From a bacterium (GTDB lineage Bacteria; Thermotogota; Thermotogae; Mesoaciditogales; Mesoaciditogaceae), in the NCBI GenBank assembly GCA_021800445.1, contig JAJYYZ010000019.1, positions 1-37,833 on the forward strand: a stretch of DNA of 37,833 nt. The letters are read 5' to 3'. The notes below the pieces were generated by a model, which saw only the letters and a list, made by a program, of their open reading frames with translations, ran no database searches and was not told where the DNA came from. Positions 7,842 through 16,319 of this stretch are shown here, piece after piece. The translations under genes were made by a program, and so were the position numbers. Every line of letters starts with the position of its first letter. The first letter of the stretch is position 1.

Positions 7842-8192
7842 ATGACTTGGAAAGGTTGGACGGCTCTTATTGCAGGTGTATGGTTTATAATTGCCGGTTT
7901 TCTTCCGTTAGGTGTTACGGGTAACATGTTAAACGATGTGATCGTGGGGATAATCGTCGCAACGGTTGGTTTCATGATGCTGCCAGAAGGTGCATCGTGG
8001 CAAGGATGGATAATAGGACTTGTGGGAGGAGTATGGATGATAATAGCGGCCTTCATACCATACGTTAGCGATCCAAGTACCCATCACCTTCATAATCTTG
8101 CCAACGATATAGTCATTGGCATAATAATTTTGATAATCGCTTTGTTTGAAAGATCAAAAAAGGCAAATTCAAAAACTGAAGTGAAGAGTTAA
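7842..8192 (+). CDS. Small SPW-repeat membrane protein
   Basis: This 116-residue protein consists of two similar halves, each with two membrane helices. WKGWTALIAGVWFIIAGFLP and WQGWIIGLVGGVWMIIAAFI begin the halves, and NDVIVGIIVATVGFM and NDIVIGIIILIIALF end them. This matches the SPW repeat domain, whose function is not known. The tail is charged and probably cytosolic. Its ATG directly abuts the stop codon of the acyltransferase, so the two are cotranscribed. It ends 2 nt from the convergent ecfA2. Confidence 0.8.
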   Translation: MTWKGWTALIAGVWFIIAGFLPLGVTGNMLNDVIVGIIVATVGFMMLPEGASWQGWIIGLVGGVWMIIAAFIPYVSDPSTHHLHNLANDIVIGIIILIIALFERSKKANSKTEVKS

Positions 8193-8194
8193 TT

Positions 8195-9016
8195 TCATAC
8201 AGATCTAAAATCATCTTTGTGAATGAATTCTTTTATGCGGTGAAGATCACCGCATTCTTTTTTTACCGTCTCGTATATTCTCTCCATAGGAGGGGGAAGA
8301 AGACCAAATTCAATCAGATTCTGTTTGAGGATGTTTTTTGATTCTCCGTCGAAAACCAACTTTCCATTCGAAATGATTATAGCCCTTTCAAAGTGTGAAA
8401 TCGCTTCTTCAACGGAATGAGTTACTATGATGGTACTTTTACCTTTTGAACGAAAATCTTCGAGCATTTCAAAAAAAACATGTGCGCTTGCCGGATCGAG
8501 AGATGAAGTTGGTTCATCAAACACAAGGTATTTGGGGCCACACGCGATTACAGAGGCAATTGCGACTTTTCTTTTTTCTCCACCGGAAAGCGCAAACGGA
8601 GATTTTGAGATCACGTCCAATTCCAATCCCACCGCCTTTATGGATTCTTTTATTGCAGAGTCAACCGCCCTTTCGTTCATTCCAAAATTTCTTGGCCCAA
8701 AGGCTATTTCTTCGTAAACCGTGTCTGCAAAAAATTGGTGCTCTGGATACTGAAAAACAAGTCCTATTCTCTTCCTTATCTCAAACAGAAGATTTTTTTC
8801 TGATGTGAGCATGCCATCTACTTCAACTTTTCCAGTAGTAGGTTTTATTATACCATTCATGAGTTGTAAAATCGTCGACTTGCCTGATCCCGTTTTTCCC
8901 AGTATTGACAGAGATTCGCCATCTTTTATTTCAAATGAAGTATCGCTAATCGCTTCCTTTTCAAAAGGTGTTTTTCTGTCGTAGGTATAACTTACCTTTT
9001 CAAATCTGATCGACAA
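8195..9016 (-). CDS. ecfA2: ECF transporter ATPase EcfA2
   Basis: One of the two ATPases of an energy-coupling factor transporter, which imports vitamins or metal ions together with EcfT and substrate-binding S components. Visible motifs are the EcfA2-type N-terminus (YTYDRKTPFE), Walker A GKTGSGKST, Q-loop FQYPEHQF, signature LSGGEKRKVAIA and Walker B YLVFDEPTSSLD. The 273-residue length is usual. The start is a TTG at 9016 inside ecfA1 (25-nt overlap). EcfT, which normally follows, is not next to it; the downstream neighbour is convergent. Confidence 0.93.
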   Translation of the reverse strand: MSIRFEKVSYTYDRKTPFEKEAISDTSFEIKDGESLSILGKTGSGKSTILQLMNGIIKPTTGKVEVDGMLTSEKNLLFEIRKRIGLVFQYPEHQFFADTVYEEIAFGPRNFGMNERAVDSAIKESIKAVGLELDVISKSPFALSGGEKRKVAIASVIACGPKYLVFDEPTSSLDPASAHVFFEMLEDFRSKGKSTIIVTHSVEEAISHFERAIIISNGKLVFDGESKNILKQNLIEFGLLPPPMERIYETVKKECGDLHRIKEFIHKDDFRSV

Positions 9017-9804
9017 TAATTCACCAACTTCCTTCCAAGTTCATCAACGTCCATAAGACGATCTATAATGCCAGCCTCAAAAAGATCGAGTTCGAAATCC
9101 ACCAGTTTTGAACTTCCAAAATCTTTTTTTATCTTGCCGGCGATCTCAACTGTCTCTCCGTCAAAAAGTATGTGCTTGTCTTTGAGATAAATTATCCTTT
9201 TAGATATAACGATTTCGTCAATCAAATGCGTTGAGAATATTATGGAATGCCCGCTTTCGTGAAGCTTGACAAGAGTTTTCAAAATCGTTTCTCTGCTTAC
9301 CGGATCCATCATCGATGTCGGTTCATCCATTACCATATATTTAGGTTTCATCGCAAACACGTCGGCAACGCACAGCAATTGCTTTTGACCACCAGAAAGT
9401 CTGTGCGGTTCCACATCTTTTAGATTTTCGAGTCCAACGAATTTGAGCGATTCATCAATTCTCTTCAACATTTTATCACGTGGAATGCCGAGATTTTCAA
9501 GGCCAAAGGCAACGTCTTCTTCCACAGTCGTACCGACAATTTGGTTTTCCGGATTTTGAAAAACAACGCCAACGTTCTTTCTCAAGTCCCATATGTGGGT
9601 TTCATCTTTTGTGTCTATACCGTCTATTGATACCGTTCCTGAAGTTGGAAGGATAAGTCCATTCATCAATTTGAATAAAGATGTTTTACCTGCTCCATTC
9701 GATCCAAGTACCGCTATGAACTCTCCCTCACCGATTTCAAGGTTTATACTTTCAAGAACTTTTACATCTTCGTATTCAAAACTTACATTTTCAAATTTTA
9801 TCAT
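8992..9804 (-). CDS. ecfA1: ECF transporter ATPase EcfA1
   Basis: Partner ATPase of EcfA2. Motifs are Walker A GSNGAGKTS, Q-loop FQNPENQIVG (the FQNPxNQ form typical of EcfA1), signature LSGGQKQLLCVA and Walker B YMVMDEPTSMMD, with a C-terminal extension of about 50 residues as in EcfA proteins. It overlaps the preceding methyltransferase gene by 14 nt and shows little SD of its own, so it probably depends on translational coupling. Confidence 0.93.
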   Translation of the reverse strand: MIKFENVSFEYEDVKVLESINLEIGEGEFIAVLGSNGAGKTSLFKLMNGLILPTSGTVSIDGIDTKDETHIWDLRKNVGVVFQNPENQIVGTTVEEDVAFGLENLGIPRDKMLKRIDESLKFVGLENLKDVEPHRLSGGQKQLLCVADVFAMKPKYMVMDEPTSMMDPVSRETILKTLVKLHESGHSIIFSTHLIDEIVISKRIIYLKDKHILFDGETVEIAGKIKKDFGSSKLVDFELDLFEAGIIDRLMDVDELGRKLVNYCRSDLKR

Positions 9805-10393
9805 TTTTTGAGATGTAAACCCTTATTCCTCCATCTTTCACAAGTGTTGAAACTTTACCGAATATCCTTTTCATCTCTCTTTCTATCGCACTTCCTCCGG
9901 CGTTATGAATGCCAACGCATAAAATAGAGCCGTTGACTTTTAAATATTCCCTTGATTCTTCTATCAATTTTACCCAAACTTTTTTACCGGCAGCCATTGG
10001 TGGGTTGAAAACGATGAAATCAAAGGTCATCTCTTTCCATGGTTCAAAACCGTCTCCCGATCTCACAACTGCCGAAACGTTGTTGTTTTTAGCGTTCATC
10101 TTTGCGTATTCGAAGGCTCTTTCGTTGATATCGCTCATGAAAAGGTTTATATCCGGATCTTTAACCTTCAGAGATATCCCGATAAACCCATATCCACATC
10201 CAAGATCGAGCAAATCTCCCGTCGCGTTTTCCGGAAAATTTCTCACGAGTACAACAGAAGCCCTGTCAGGGCTGCCAAATGAGAAAACACCGCTGACACT
10301 TTTGAATTGAAGTTTAACACTTTTTACACCGAATTCGAATACCTTTTCAACAGTTTTGCTTGTTGGATTTTTAGAGTAATAATGTTCAAACAT
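9791..10393 (-). CDS. Class I methyltransferase, RsmC-like
   Basis: With the ATG at 10393 (SD GGAGAGAAG) the protein has 200 residues and starts MFEHYYSKNP; a longer frame from 10420 would lie further inside the glycosylase gene. The SAM-binding motif LDLGCGYGFIGI and the acidic loop SDINERAFEYAK are clear, and NPPM (FNPPMAAGK) matches the NPPF/Y motif of N-methyltransferases acting on bases. Single-domain proteins of this build include RsmC-like enzymes that make N2-methylguanosine in 16S rRNA; the exact target is inferred. It belongs to the tightly overlapped minus-strand cluster. Confidence 0.8.
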   Translation of the reverse strand: MFEHYYSKNPTSKTVEKVFEFGVKSVKLQFKSVSGVFSFGSPDRASVVLVRNFPENATGDLLDLGCGYGFIGISLKVKDPDINLFMSDINERAFEYAKMNAKNNNVSAVVRSGDGFEPWKEMTFDFIVFNPPMAAGKKVWVKLIEESREYLKVNGSILCVGIHNAGGSAIEREMKRIFGKVSTLVKDGGIRVYISKNDKI

Positions 10394-11012
10394 ACTTCTC
10401 TCCATACTCGCAAATGCCAAGCAAAGGGCAATTTTGACAGATCGGCTTTGACCTGCAATAAACTTTTGAATGCTGAACTATAAGGGCATGAAATTCTCCG
10501 AGTGTTTTTGAATCTTTCATGACATTTGCAGTTTCGAAATTTTCTTTTATTCCAATTCTCAAAAATAATCTTTTTGAATAAGCATCAGATATAAAAACAG
10601 GCCTTTCGAATATGTACAACAACATGGAATTTGCAGTTTCCTCTCCTATACCGTTGACCTTGAGGAGTAACTCGGAAAGCGCTTTAGTGTCGAAACGATC
10701 AAGAAGTTCAAAATCAAATGAAAATTCTGAAAAAAAAGACAAAAAATTCTTCAACCTTCCCGCTTTGAGTTTTGGAAAACCAGAAGGTCTTATGAGATGT
10801 GCAATTTTTTCGGATGAGGCTACATACATTCGATATGGCTCCATTAGGCCGGCATTTTCAAGATTTTTTATCGAAACAACGACATTTCTCCACATCGTGT
10901 TTTGAGTTAAAATTGCCCCTACCGATATCTCGAATCTACTGTTAGCAGGCCACCAGCCCTGTGACCCATAATTGTCATACAATTTTTCGAAAATTGTTAC
11001 GTAATCAACCAT
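10386..11012 (-). CDS. Endonuclease III-related DNA glycosylase (MagIII-like)
   Basis: This HhH-family base-excision glycosylase has 208 residues from the ATG at 11012 (SD AAGGGGAT), preferred to an upstream GTG. The helix-hairpin-helix LLKVNGIGEETANSMLLYI has Glu where bifunctional endonuclease III has its catalytic Lys. FISDAYSKRLF supplies the catalytic Asp. A 4Fe-4S loop CX5CX2CX5C closes the protein. The segment GWWPANSRFEISVGAILTQN resembles the endonuclease III-related group that contains Helicobacter MagIII (3-methyladenine glycosylase). So it is probably a monofunctional alkyl-purine glycosylase rather than Nth; the substrate is inferred. Confidence 0.8.
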   Translation of the reverse strand: MVDYVTIFEKLYDNYGSQGWWPANSRFEISVGAILTQNTMWRNVVVSIKNLENAGLMEPYRMYVASSEKIAHLIRPSGFPKLKAGRLKNFLSFFSEFSFDFELLDRFDTKALSELLLKVNGIGEETANSMLLYIFERPVFISDAYSKRLFLRIGIKENFETANVMKDSKTLGEFHALIVQHSKVYCRSKPICQNCPLLGICEYGEKYV

Positions 11013-11050
11013 ACGATCCCCTTTGATATGCACTCAAAGATAGTATATCA

Positions 11051-12247
11051 TCATTCTTCCATCTTTGTGGGAATCAAAGGTAACATCAAAGCGGATACAA
11101 CTCCAAAGATTAACATGAACCAAAATGAAAGGTAGATGTTAACCCCCACTCCCAAAAGCAAGGTTATGACGCCAACGCCGACAGCACCTCCGATGATGTT
11201 AGATAGACCCCATATATAAGCGCTTGCCGTCGCGGTGTATTTTGGAGGAAAGACTTGAGTTAGATAACCAAGTAAAACGGGAAAACCGCTCATCGCAAAG
11301 AAAGTCTCAATTAAATACATCGAAACTGAAAATATAAAGTTATTCCACAAAAGGAATAGTAAAAATACCGCAGTTGAGGCTATGGTTGTGAGAAAAACTG
11401 TGAATCTACCTCCCATTTTTGTCGTTAGATAGCCCAAAAAAGGCTGGCCAACGATTGCACCGAGAAACGCAACAGTCAAAAAGATACCGACAAGTGTTTT
11501 GGAATCGTAAATTTTGTACACGTATTCTCCCAAGAATGTTGTCGTTCCGAACATGAACATCGATCTTACGAATACAATGGTGCCAAGTATAAAAAGAAAT
11601 TTTACGTACTTTGGATCCAATTTTTCTTTTTCACTTTTTTTGAGATTTTGAGTTTTTATCTCGTAATGCATTCTTTTAAAAGTTGAAAGGCCGAAATACA
11701 CCACAAAAGCGCCTGCTATCATGTAAACGGCTGTGAGAAACATGCCCGTGCTTTCCCCGACGGCGAGTACAAATGCCGTTATGATCATCGGGGTAAAAGA
11801 TCTTCCCATGCTACCCAGAGAACCGTTGATGCCTAAAGCGGTAGGAGAATTTTTTCCAAAAGTGTAAGCAAGAATTGAACTACCAAGTGGATGATAAAAA
11901 GATTGTGCAAAGCCGAGTAAAATAGCGGCAACGGCTATCATGATGTAAATGTATGGAGTTAGCAAAAATGCAAGACCAAAAAGAAAGACGGATATTCCTG
12001 CGAGCAAAAGTCCAAGGGTCATAAGCGGAACATCAACATCGTGCTTATCTGCAAATCCAGATATGAGAGGAGAGATGAGACCCGAGATAACTCCGTACAC
12101 AACGGCCATTGAACCAAGAAATGTCAGGTTAACGTGATAAAATTCGCTGTAATAAACTATCAGCAAAGAAAAAAGCAACAAGGTACCGTCATTTAAAAAA
12201 TGTCCTATGGACGTGAAAATAAGAACTCGTGCATTTGATCTATTCAA
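11051..12247 (-). CDS. MFS transporter, Fsr (fosmidomycin resistance)-like
   Basis: This 398-residue protein of about 12 membrane helices is of the major facilitator superfamily. The start region with GHFLNDGTL, the LISPLISGFADKHD loop between helices 2 and 3, and AQSFYHPLGSSILAYTFGK followed by GINGSLGSMGRSFTP match the Fsr-like family, whose best-known member exports fosmidomycin. The physiological substrate here is unknown. The start is a TTG at 12247 placed 7 nt after AAGGAGG. Only 38 nt separate it from the glycosylase gene, so it probably leads that operon. Confidence 0.85.
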   Translation of the reverse strand: MNRSNARVLIFTSIGHFLNDGTLLLFSLLIVYYSEFYHVNLTFLGSMAVVYGVISGLISPLISGFADKHDVDVPLMTLGLLLAGISVFLFGLAFLLTPYIYIMIAVAAILLGFAQSFYHPLGSSILAYTFGKNSPTALGINGSLGSMGRSFTPMIITAFVLAVGESTGMFLTAVYMIAGAFVVYFGLSTFKRMHYEIKTQNLKKSEKEKLDPKYVKFLFILGTIVFVRSMFMFGTTTFLGEYVYKIYDSKTLVGIFLTVAFLGAIVGQPFLGYLTTKMGGRFTVFLTTIASTAVFLLFLLWNNFIFSVSMYLIETFFAMSGFPVLLGYLTQVFPPKYTATASAYIWGLSNIIGGAVGVGVITLLLGVGVNIYLSFWFMLIFGVVSALMLPLIPTKMEE

Positions 12248-12357
12248 AATATTTCCTCCTTATCGAAAACAATTTTCTATATTATTTTAAGACAATTTTA
12301 TTTTTAATGATGAATATTCAAAGTTACAACTTGATGTAAGTATACCAAACCTACTTC

Positions 12358-12417
12358 AAAAATCGAATGTCTGTTTGTAGCGGAGAGCAGGAATCCCTCG
12401 ATCTGTCCTTACATTCG
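12358..12417 (-). terminator. Possible terminator of the peptide transporter operon
   Basis: On the minus strand CGAATGT (12411-12417) pairs with ACATTCG (12364-12370) around a 40-nt interior, followed at once by ATTTTT. It lies just after dppF. The loop is unusually long and only partly structured. Confidence 0.35.
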
Positions 12418-12432
12418 TTACACTTGCCGTTT

Positions 12433-13437
12433 TTAATTTTTGCCGTTTTGGTCATAAAGGTGACATGCAACCAATCTACCATTGACATCTTTAAGTTCGG
12501 GTTCGATTTTCGAGCAAGTTTTCGTTGCGTAAGGACACCTTGGGTGGAACCTGCATCCTGATGGGATATTTATGGGAGATGGAATTTCTCCGGTTGGAAT
12601 GAATTTCTTTGTTTTCATCTTTGGATCTGGGACTGGAACGCTTGCCATCAGTATTTTTGTGTAAGGATGGAGAGGTTCTTTGAATATATCGTATGTTTTC
12701 GCGATCTCGACGATTTTGCCCAAATACATGACGGCGATTCTGTCGCAGATGTATTTAGCACTTGCAAGGTCGTGTGTTATGAAAAGATAGGTAAGACCAA
12801 GTTCATTTTTCATCTCTATTAGCAGTTTGAGAATTTGCGATCTTATCGACACGTCTAACATGGCTGTAACTTCGTCTGCGACGACAAATTTGGGACTTGT
12901 TATTACCGCTCGTGCTATTACAACCCTTTGTCTTTGTCCTCCAGATAAATGCCTTGGGAAACGATTGTAAAATTCTTCCGGAGGAAGACCTACTTTGTTC
13001 AAAATTTCATAGACATGCATTTTTCTTTCCGATTTGTTTCCGATATGATGTATTTTTAAAGGATGCCCAATCGCGTTTCCAACTCTCATGTAAGGATTCA
13101 AAGAAGCCATCGGATCTTGAAAGATCATTTGAAAGTGTTGTCTTTTAACTCTTAGAGATTCTCCAGAAATTTTTGCCAGATCAACGTCCTCGAAAAGGAT
13201 ATGACCATCTGTCGGACTTTCAAGTCTTATCAAAGTTCTTCCGACTGTGGTCTTGCCACTTCCGGATTCACCGACCAGTCCAAGTGTTTCTCCATATTTT
13301 ATTTCAAAAGAAAGATCATCAACGGCTCTGACGTAAGACCTTTCTTTCGAAAACGCTTTTAACCATGACACTTTAAGGGGAAAGTATTTTTTTAAATTTC
13401 TAACCGATAGAAGCTGTGTCTGTTTTTCTTGATCCAT
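12433..13437 (-). CDS. dppF: Oligopeptide ABC transporter ATPase (DppF/OppF type)
   Basis: Second of two ATPases that drive peptide import. Walker A is GESGSGKTT, signature LSGGQRQRVVIA and Walker B FVVADEVTAMLD; Val replaces the usual Pro in DEP. The C-terminal oligopeptide extension has a cysteine-rich motif (CRFHPRCPYATKTC) typical of Dpp/Opp ATPases. The 334-residue length is normal. The ATG at 13437, with SD AAGGAG, lies 38 nt inside dppD. Confidence 0.95.
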   Translation of the reverse strand: MDQEKQTQLLSVRNLKKYFPLKVSWLKAFSKERSYVRAVDDLSFEIKYGETLGLVGESGSGKTTVGRTLIRLESPTDGHILFEDVDLAKISGESLRVKRQHFQMIFQDPMASLNPYMRVGNAIGHPLKIHHIGNKSERKMHVYEILNKVGLPPEEFYNRFPRHLSGGQRQRVVIARAVITSPKFVVADEVTAMLDVSIRSQILKLLIEMKNELGLTYLFITHDLASAKYICDRIAVMYLGKIVEIAKTYDIFKEPLHPYTKILMASVPVPDPKMKTKKFIPTGEIPSPINIPSGCRFHPRCPYATKTCSKIEPELKDVNGRLVACHLYDQNGKN

Positions 13438-14398
13438 CTTTTTCTCCTTTATAAAGCCAGCATTTTACTTTTCTTCCTTTTACCGCAAATGTTGGTGGAT
13501 CTGCTTTTAAACATATGTCCATCGCAAATGGGCATCTCGGATGGAATTTACAACCTTGAGGTGGTGATTTAAGGCTTGGCAGATTCCCTTTTATGTATTT
13601 GAGTTTCATATCTTCGAGTTTAACGTTTGGTATTGAAACAAGTAAAAGTTGTGTGTAAGGATGCAAAGGATCATCGTAGATTGAATCTACGTCTCCAAAT
13701 TCCACAAGGTTTCCGGCATACATTATTCCAACTTTATCCACTATTTCCGCAACGAGTCCAAGATCATGGGTTATCAAAACCATTGACATATCCTTTTGAT
13801 CTTTTAATTCCTTGAGTACTTCCATTATCTGTAACTGTACCACCACATCGAGAGAAGTTGTGGGTTCGTCTGCGACGAGCAAGGAAGGGTTTAAGACTAT
13901 TGCAAGTGCTATCATGACCCTCTGGCGCATTCCTCCGCTGAATTCGAATGGATAATTTTCGAGTCTTGATGGATCTATTCCTATCGACTTTAAAACGTTA
14001 GAAGATATTTTCACCATTTCACTTTCTTCCATCTTTGGAAAATGAGCACGAATTGTTTCGAAAAACTGATTTTTTATTCTCATTATCGGATCAAGAGATG
14101 TCATAGGATCTTGAAAGATCATCGAAATTTCTTTTCCTCTCAAAGATCTTATCTCGTTATCCGGCATTTTTACCATATCTTTATCTTTGTAAAATATATT
14201 TCCGCTGACTTTGGCGTTGATGGGCAAAATTTTCAAAAGAGAAAGGCCTATTGTAGATTTTCCACAGCCTGATTCTCCCACAAGACCAAGAGTTTCGTGA
14301 AAGCCAAGTGAAAAGGAAACTCCGTCTACCGCTTTAATGTTTCCATCTCTCGTCAGATATTCAACGTTAAGATCTTTTGCTTCTAATATATTGCTCAT
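13400..14398 (-). CDS. dppD: Oligopeptide ABC transporter ATPase (DppD/OppD type)
   Basis: First ATPase of the peptide importer, 332 residues: Walker A GESGCGKST, signature FSGGMRQRVMIA, Walker B LLVADEPTTSLD, and the C-terminal motif CKFHPRCPFAMDIC with clustered cysteines. The start overlaps the dppC stop as ATGA. DppD and DppF form the usual ATPase heterodimer under the DppB/DppC membrane pair. Confidence 0.95.
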   Translation of the reverse strand: MSNILEAKDLNVEYLTRDGNIKAVDGVSFSLGFHETLGLVGESGCGKSTIGLSLLKILPINAKVSGNIFYKDKDMVKMPDNEIRSLRGKEISMIFQDPMTSLDPIMRIKNQFFETIRAHFPKMEESEMVKISSNVLKSIGIDPSRLENYPFEFSGGMRQRVMIALAIVLNPSLLVADEPTTSLDVVVQLQIMEVLKELKDQKDMSMVLITHDLGLVAEIVDKVGIMYAGNLVEFGDVDSIYDDPLHPYTQLLLVSIPNVKLEDMKLKYIKGNLPSLKSPPQGCKFHPRCPFAMDICLKADPPTFAVKGRKVKCWLYKGEKDGSRKTDTASIG

Positions 14399-15255
14399 CT
14401 TTTTTCACCTATGTTTGGGTTAAAATATTCATCCAACCCTTCAGCAAACATGCTGAATCCAAGTACTATTGTTATTATGGCAATGCCGGGAAATAAAACC
14501 ATCCACCAATCATTGTTGAGGATAAACTGTTGACCTTTTGCAAGGTCGTATCCCCAATCGGGTGTGGGAGGAGCAATTCCAAGACCTAAAAAACTCAATC
14601 CCGCTTCTGTCATTATAGAATCAGCAAGATTCATGGAGAATATGACTATCGTTGAAGGCAAAACATTCGGAAAAACGTACGATCCTATTATCGTGGATGA
14701 TTTTGCTCCTATTGCCCTTGCCCCATCGACGTAAAGTTCGGATTTCACAGTACTAACCTGACTTCTTATCACCCTGTAATACGTTGGAATGTATACAACG
14801 GCTATCGAAAAGGCTATATTCAGAAGTCCGGGACCAAGCATTGCTGCTATTGCTATCGCAAGGATCAATCCCGGAAAAGCATAGACCGAATCCATTATCA
14901 TCGTCACAACCCGGTCTGTCTTTCCACCTACATATCCGACAAGCAGGCCGACGGGAATTCCCACCACTGCGGCTATGGCAGTCGCTATAAGTGCTATCGC
15001 AAAGGCCATTCTTGTGCCCCAAACGAGTCTGCTGAAGATGTCATATCCTAAATTATCAGTTCCCATGATATGCGATATCGTCGGAGGTAGAAGAGATGGT
15101 CCCGATGGTTGCGTCGGATTGTAAGGAGAAATAAAGGGAGCAAAGACTGCCATTATGATGTAGAAAATCAGGATCATAAAACCTATAAAAGCCATGAGAC
15201 CCGAAGAGTCTTTGAAAAGTCCTTTTATTCCTTTTCTTATCTCCATGCTTATCAT
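14395..15255 (-). CDS. dppC: Oligopeptide ABC transporter permease (DppC type)
   Basis: This is the inner-membrane permease with the N-terminal OppC_N helix (residues about 20-45) and a binding-protein-dependent transport domain. The EAA-like loop reads VDGARAIGAKSSTIIGSYVFPN. From the ATG at 15255, which shares one base with the dppB stop (TGATG) and has SD GGGTGAG, it has 286 residues; nine more codons upstream are open but lie inside dppB. It works as a heterodimer with DppB. Confidence 0.94.
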   Translation of the reverse strand: MISMEIRKGIKGLFKDSSGLMAFIGFMILIFYIIMAVFAPFISPYNPTQPSGPSLLPPTISHIMGTDNLGYDIFSRLVWGTRMAFAIALIATAIAAVVGIPVGLLVGYVGGKTDRVVTMIMDSVYAFPGLILAIAIAAMLGPGLLNIAFSIAVVYIPTYYRVIRSQVSTVKSELYVDGARAIGAKSSTIIGSYVFPNVLPSTIVIFSMNLADSIMTEAGLSFLGLGIAPPTPDWGYDLAKGQQFILNNDWWMVLFPGIAIITIVLGFSMFAEGLDEYFNPNIGEKR

Positions 15256-16259
15256 CAGTATCTCACCCTCGGATCCATCCATGCATTTATTATATCTATT
15301 AGGATACTTACCACAACCACAAAGAGTGCAAAGAACACAACCGCTCCTTGAATGGCAGGAAAATCCCTGTATCTTATCCTTTCAACAAGGTAACTTCCTA
15401 TACCAGGCCATGAAAAAGTCGTTTCAGTCAAAACGGCCCCCCCAAGCAAAAGCGCAAATTGAAGCCCCATTATAGTGAGAATTGGAATCATAGCATTTTT
15501 AAGCGCATGAGCGTAAAGTACCTTGCTTTCTTTGATACCCCTTGATCTTGCGGAGATGACATATTGACTTGAGAGAGAAAGTAAAACATTTGATCTGACC
15601 ATTCTGACAAAAACGCTTGATATCACGACTCCAAGTGTTACGGATGGAAGTACAAGGTGCAAGAGTGAATCATACAAAACATTCCACTGCCCATTTAAAA
15701 TTGCATCTATCGTGTAAAGACCGGTGTACATGTTATCGGGTGTCATAAAGGGGGACGCGCGTCCCGAAACCGGTAACGCTTTTAACCATACACCGAAGAT
15801 TAGCTGAAGCATTATTCCAAGCCAAAAGACAGGCATTGAATAAACAAAAATTGAATAAATTCTTGCTATCGCATCAACAGGTCGCCCATAACGGTAAGCG
15901 GCCGTACTTCCGAAAAATATACCTATCGTAACGGCTATGATCATGGCAAATATTGTAAGTTCAAGTGTGGCAGGAAATCTCTCTTCCAATTCCTGAATAA
16001 CGGGAAGAGTTGTTACCGTTGAATCACCGAAATTTCCCCTTAAAATATTCGCTATGTAATCACCGAATTGAATTATTATTGGTTTATCAAGGCCAAGTTG
16101 TGCTTCCATGGATTTTACAACTTCCGGAGGAGCCTTTGGCCCAAGCATGGCCGTAACGGGATTTCCTGGAAGAATTCTCAAAACAACAAAAACTATCGTC
16201 AAAAGTATGAAAATCATAGGTATGGAAAGGATAACGCGTGTGAGAATGTAAGTCTTCAA
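15255..16259 (-). CDS. dppB: Oligopeptide ABC transporter permease (DppB type)
   Basis: This 334-residue permease has six predicted membrane helices and the typical soluble stretch GPKAPPEVVKSMEAQLGLDK after helix 1. Its EAA loop is SARSRGIKESKVLYAHALKN. The start is a TTG at 16259 located 9 nt after AAGGAG. It follows the binding-protein gene after a 60-nt gap that contains a strong hairpin, so its mRNA level may differ from that of the binding protein. Confidence 0.94.
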   Translation of the reverse strand: MKTYILTRVILSIPMIFILLTIVFVVLRILPGNPVTAMLGPKAPPEVVKSMEAQLGLDKPIIIQFGDYIANILRGNFGDSTVTTLPVIQELEERFPATLELTIFAMIIAVTIGIFFGSTAAYRYGRPVDAIARIYSIFVYSMPVFWLGIMLQLIFGVWLKALPVSGRASPFMTPDNMYTGLYTIDAILNGQWNVLYDSLLHLVLPSVTLGVVISSVFVRMVRSNVLLSLSSQYVISARSRGIKESKVLYAHALKNAMIPILTIMGLQFALLLGGAVLTETTFSWPGIGSYLVERIRYRDFPAIQGAVVFFALFVVVVSILIDIINAWMDPRVRY

Positions 16260-16284
16260 GGCATCTCGCTCCTTTTTAAATTCA

Positions 16285-16315
16285 AATCTCGGGCGGAAAT
16301 TACCCGCCCGAGATT
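16285..16315 (-). promoter_or_regulatory. Intercistronic hairpin between binding-protein gene and dppB
   Basis: A perfect 12-bp GC-rich stem (16304-16315 with 16285-16296) with a 7-nt loop sits directly after the binding-protein stop. No T-run follows on the minus strand, so it is better read as an mRNA-stabilising or partial-stop hairpin than as a full terminator. Such hairpins commonly let the binding protein be made in excess. Confidence 0.7.
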
Positions 16316-16319
16316 CAAA

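Noticed and set aside
12361-12420. Possible structured RNA between the MFS and dppF genes
   Set aside because: Only a 7-bp outer stem and weak inner pairing; kept as a low-confidence terminator instead.
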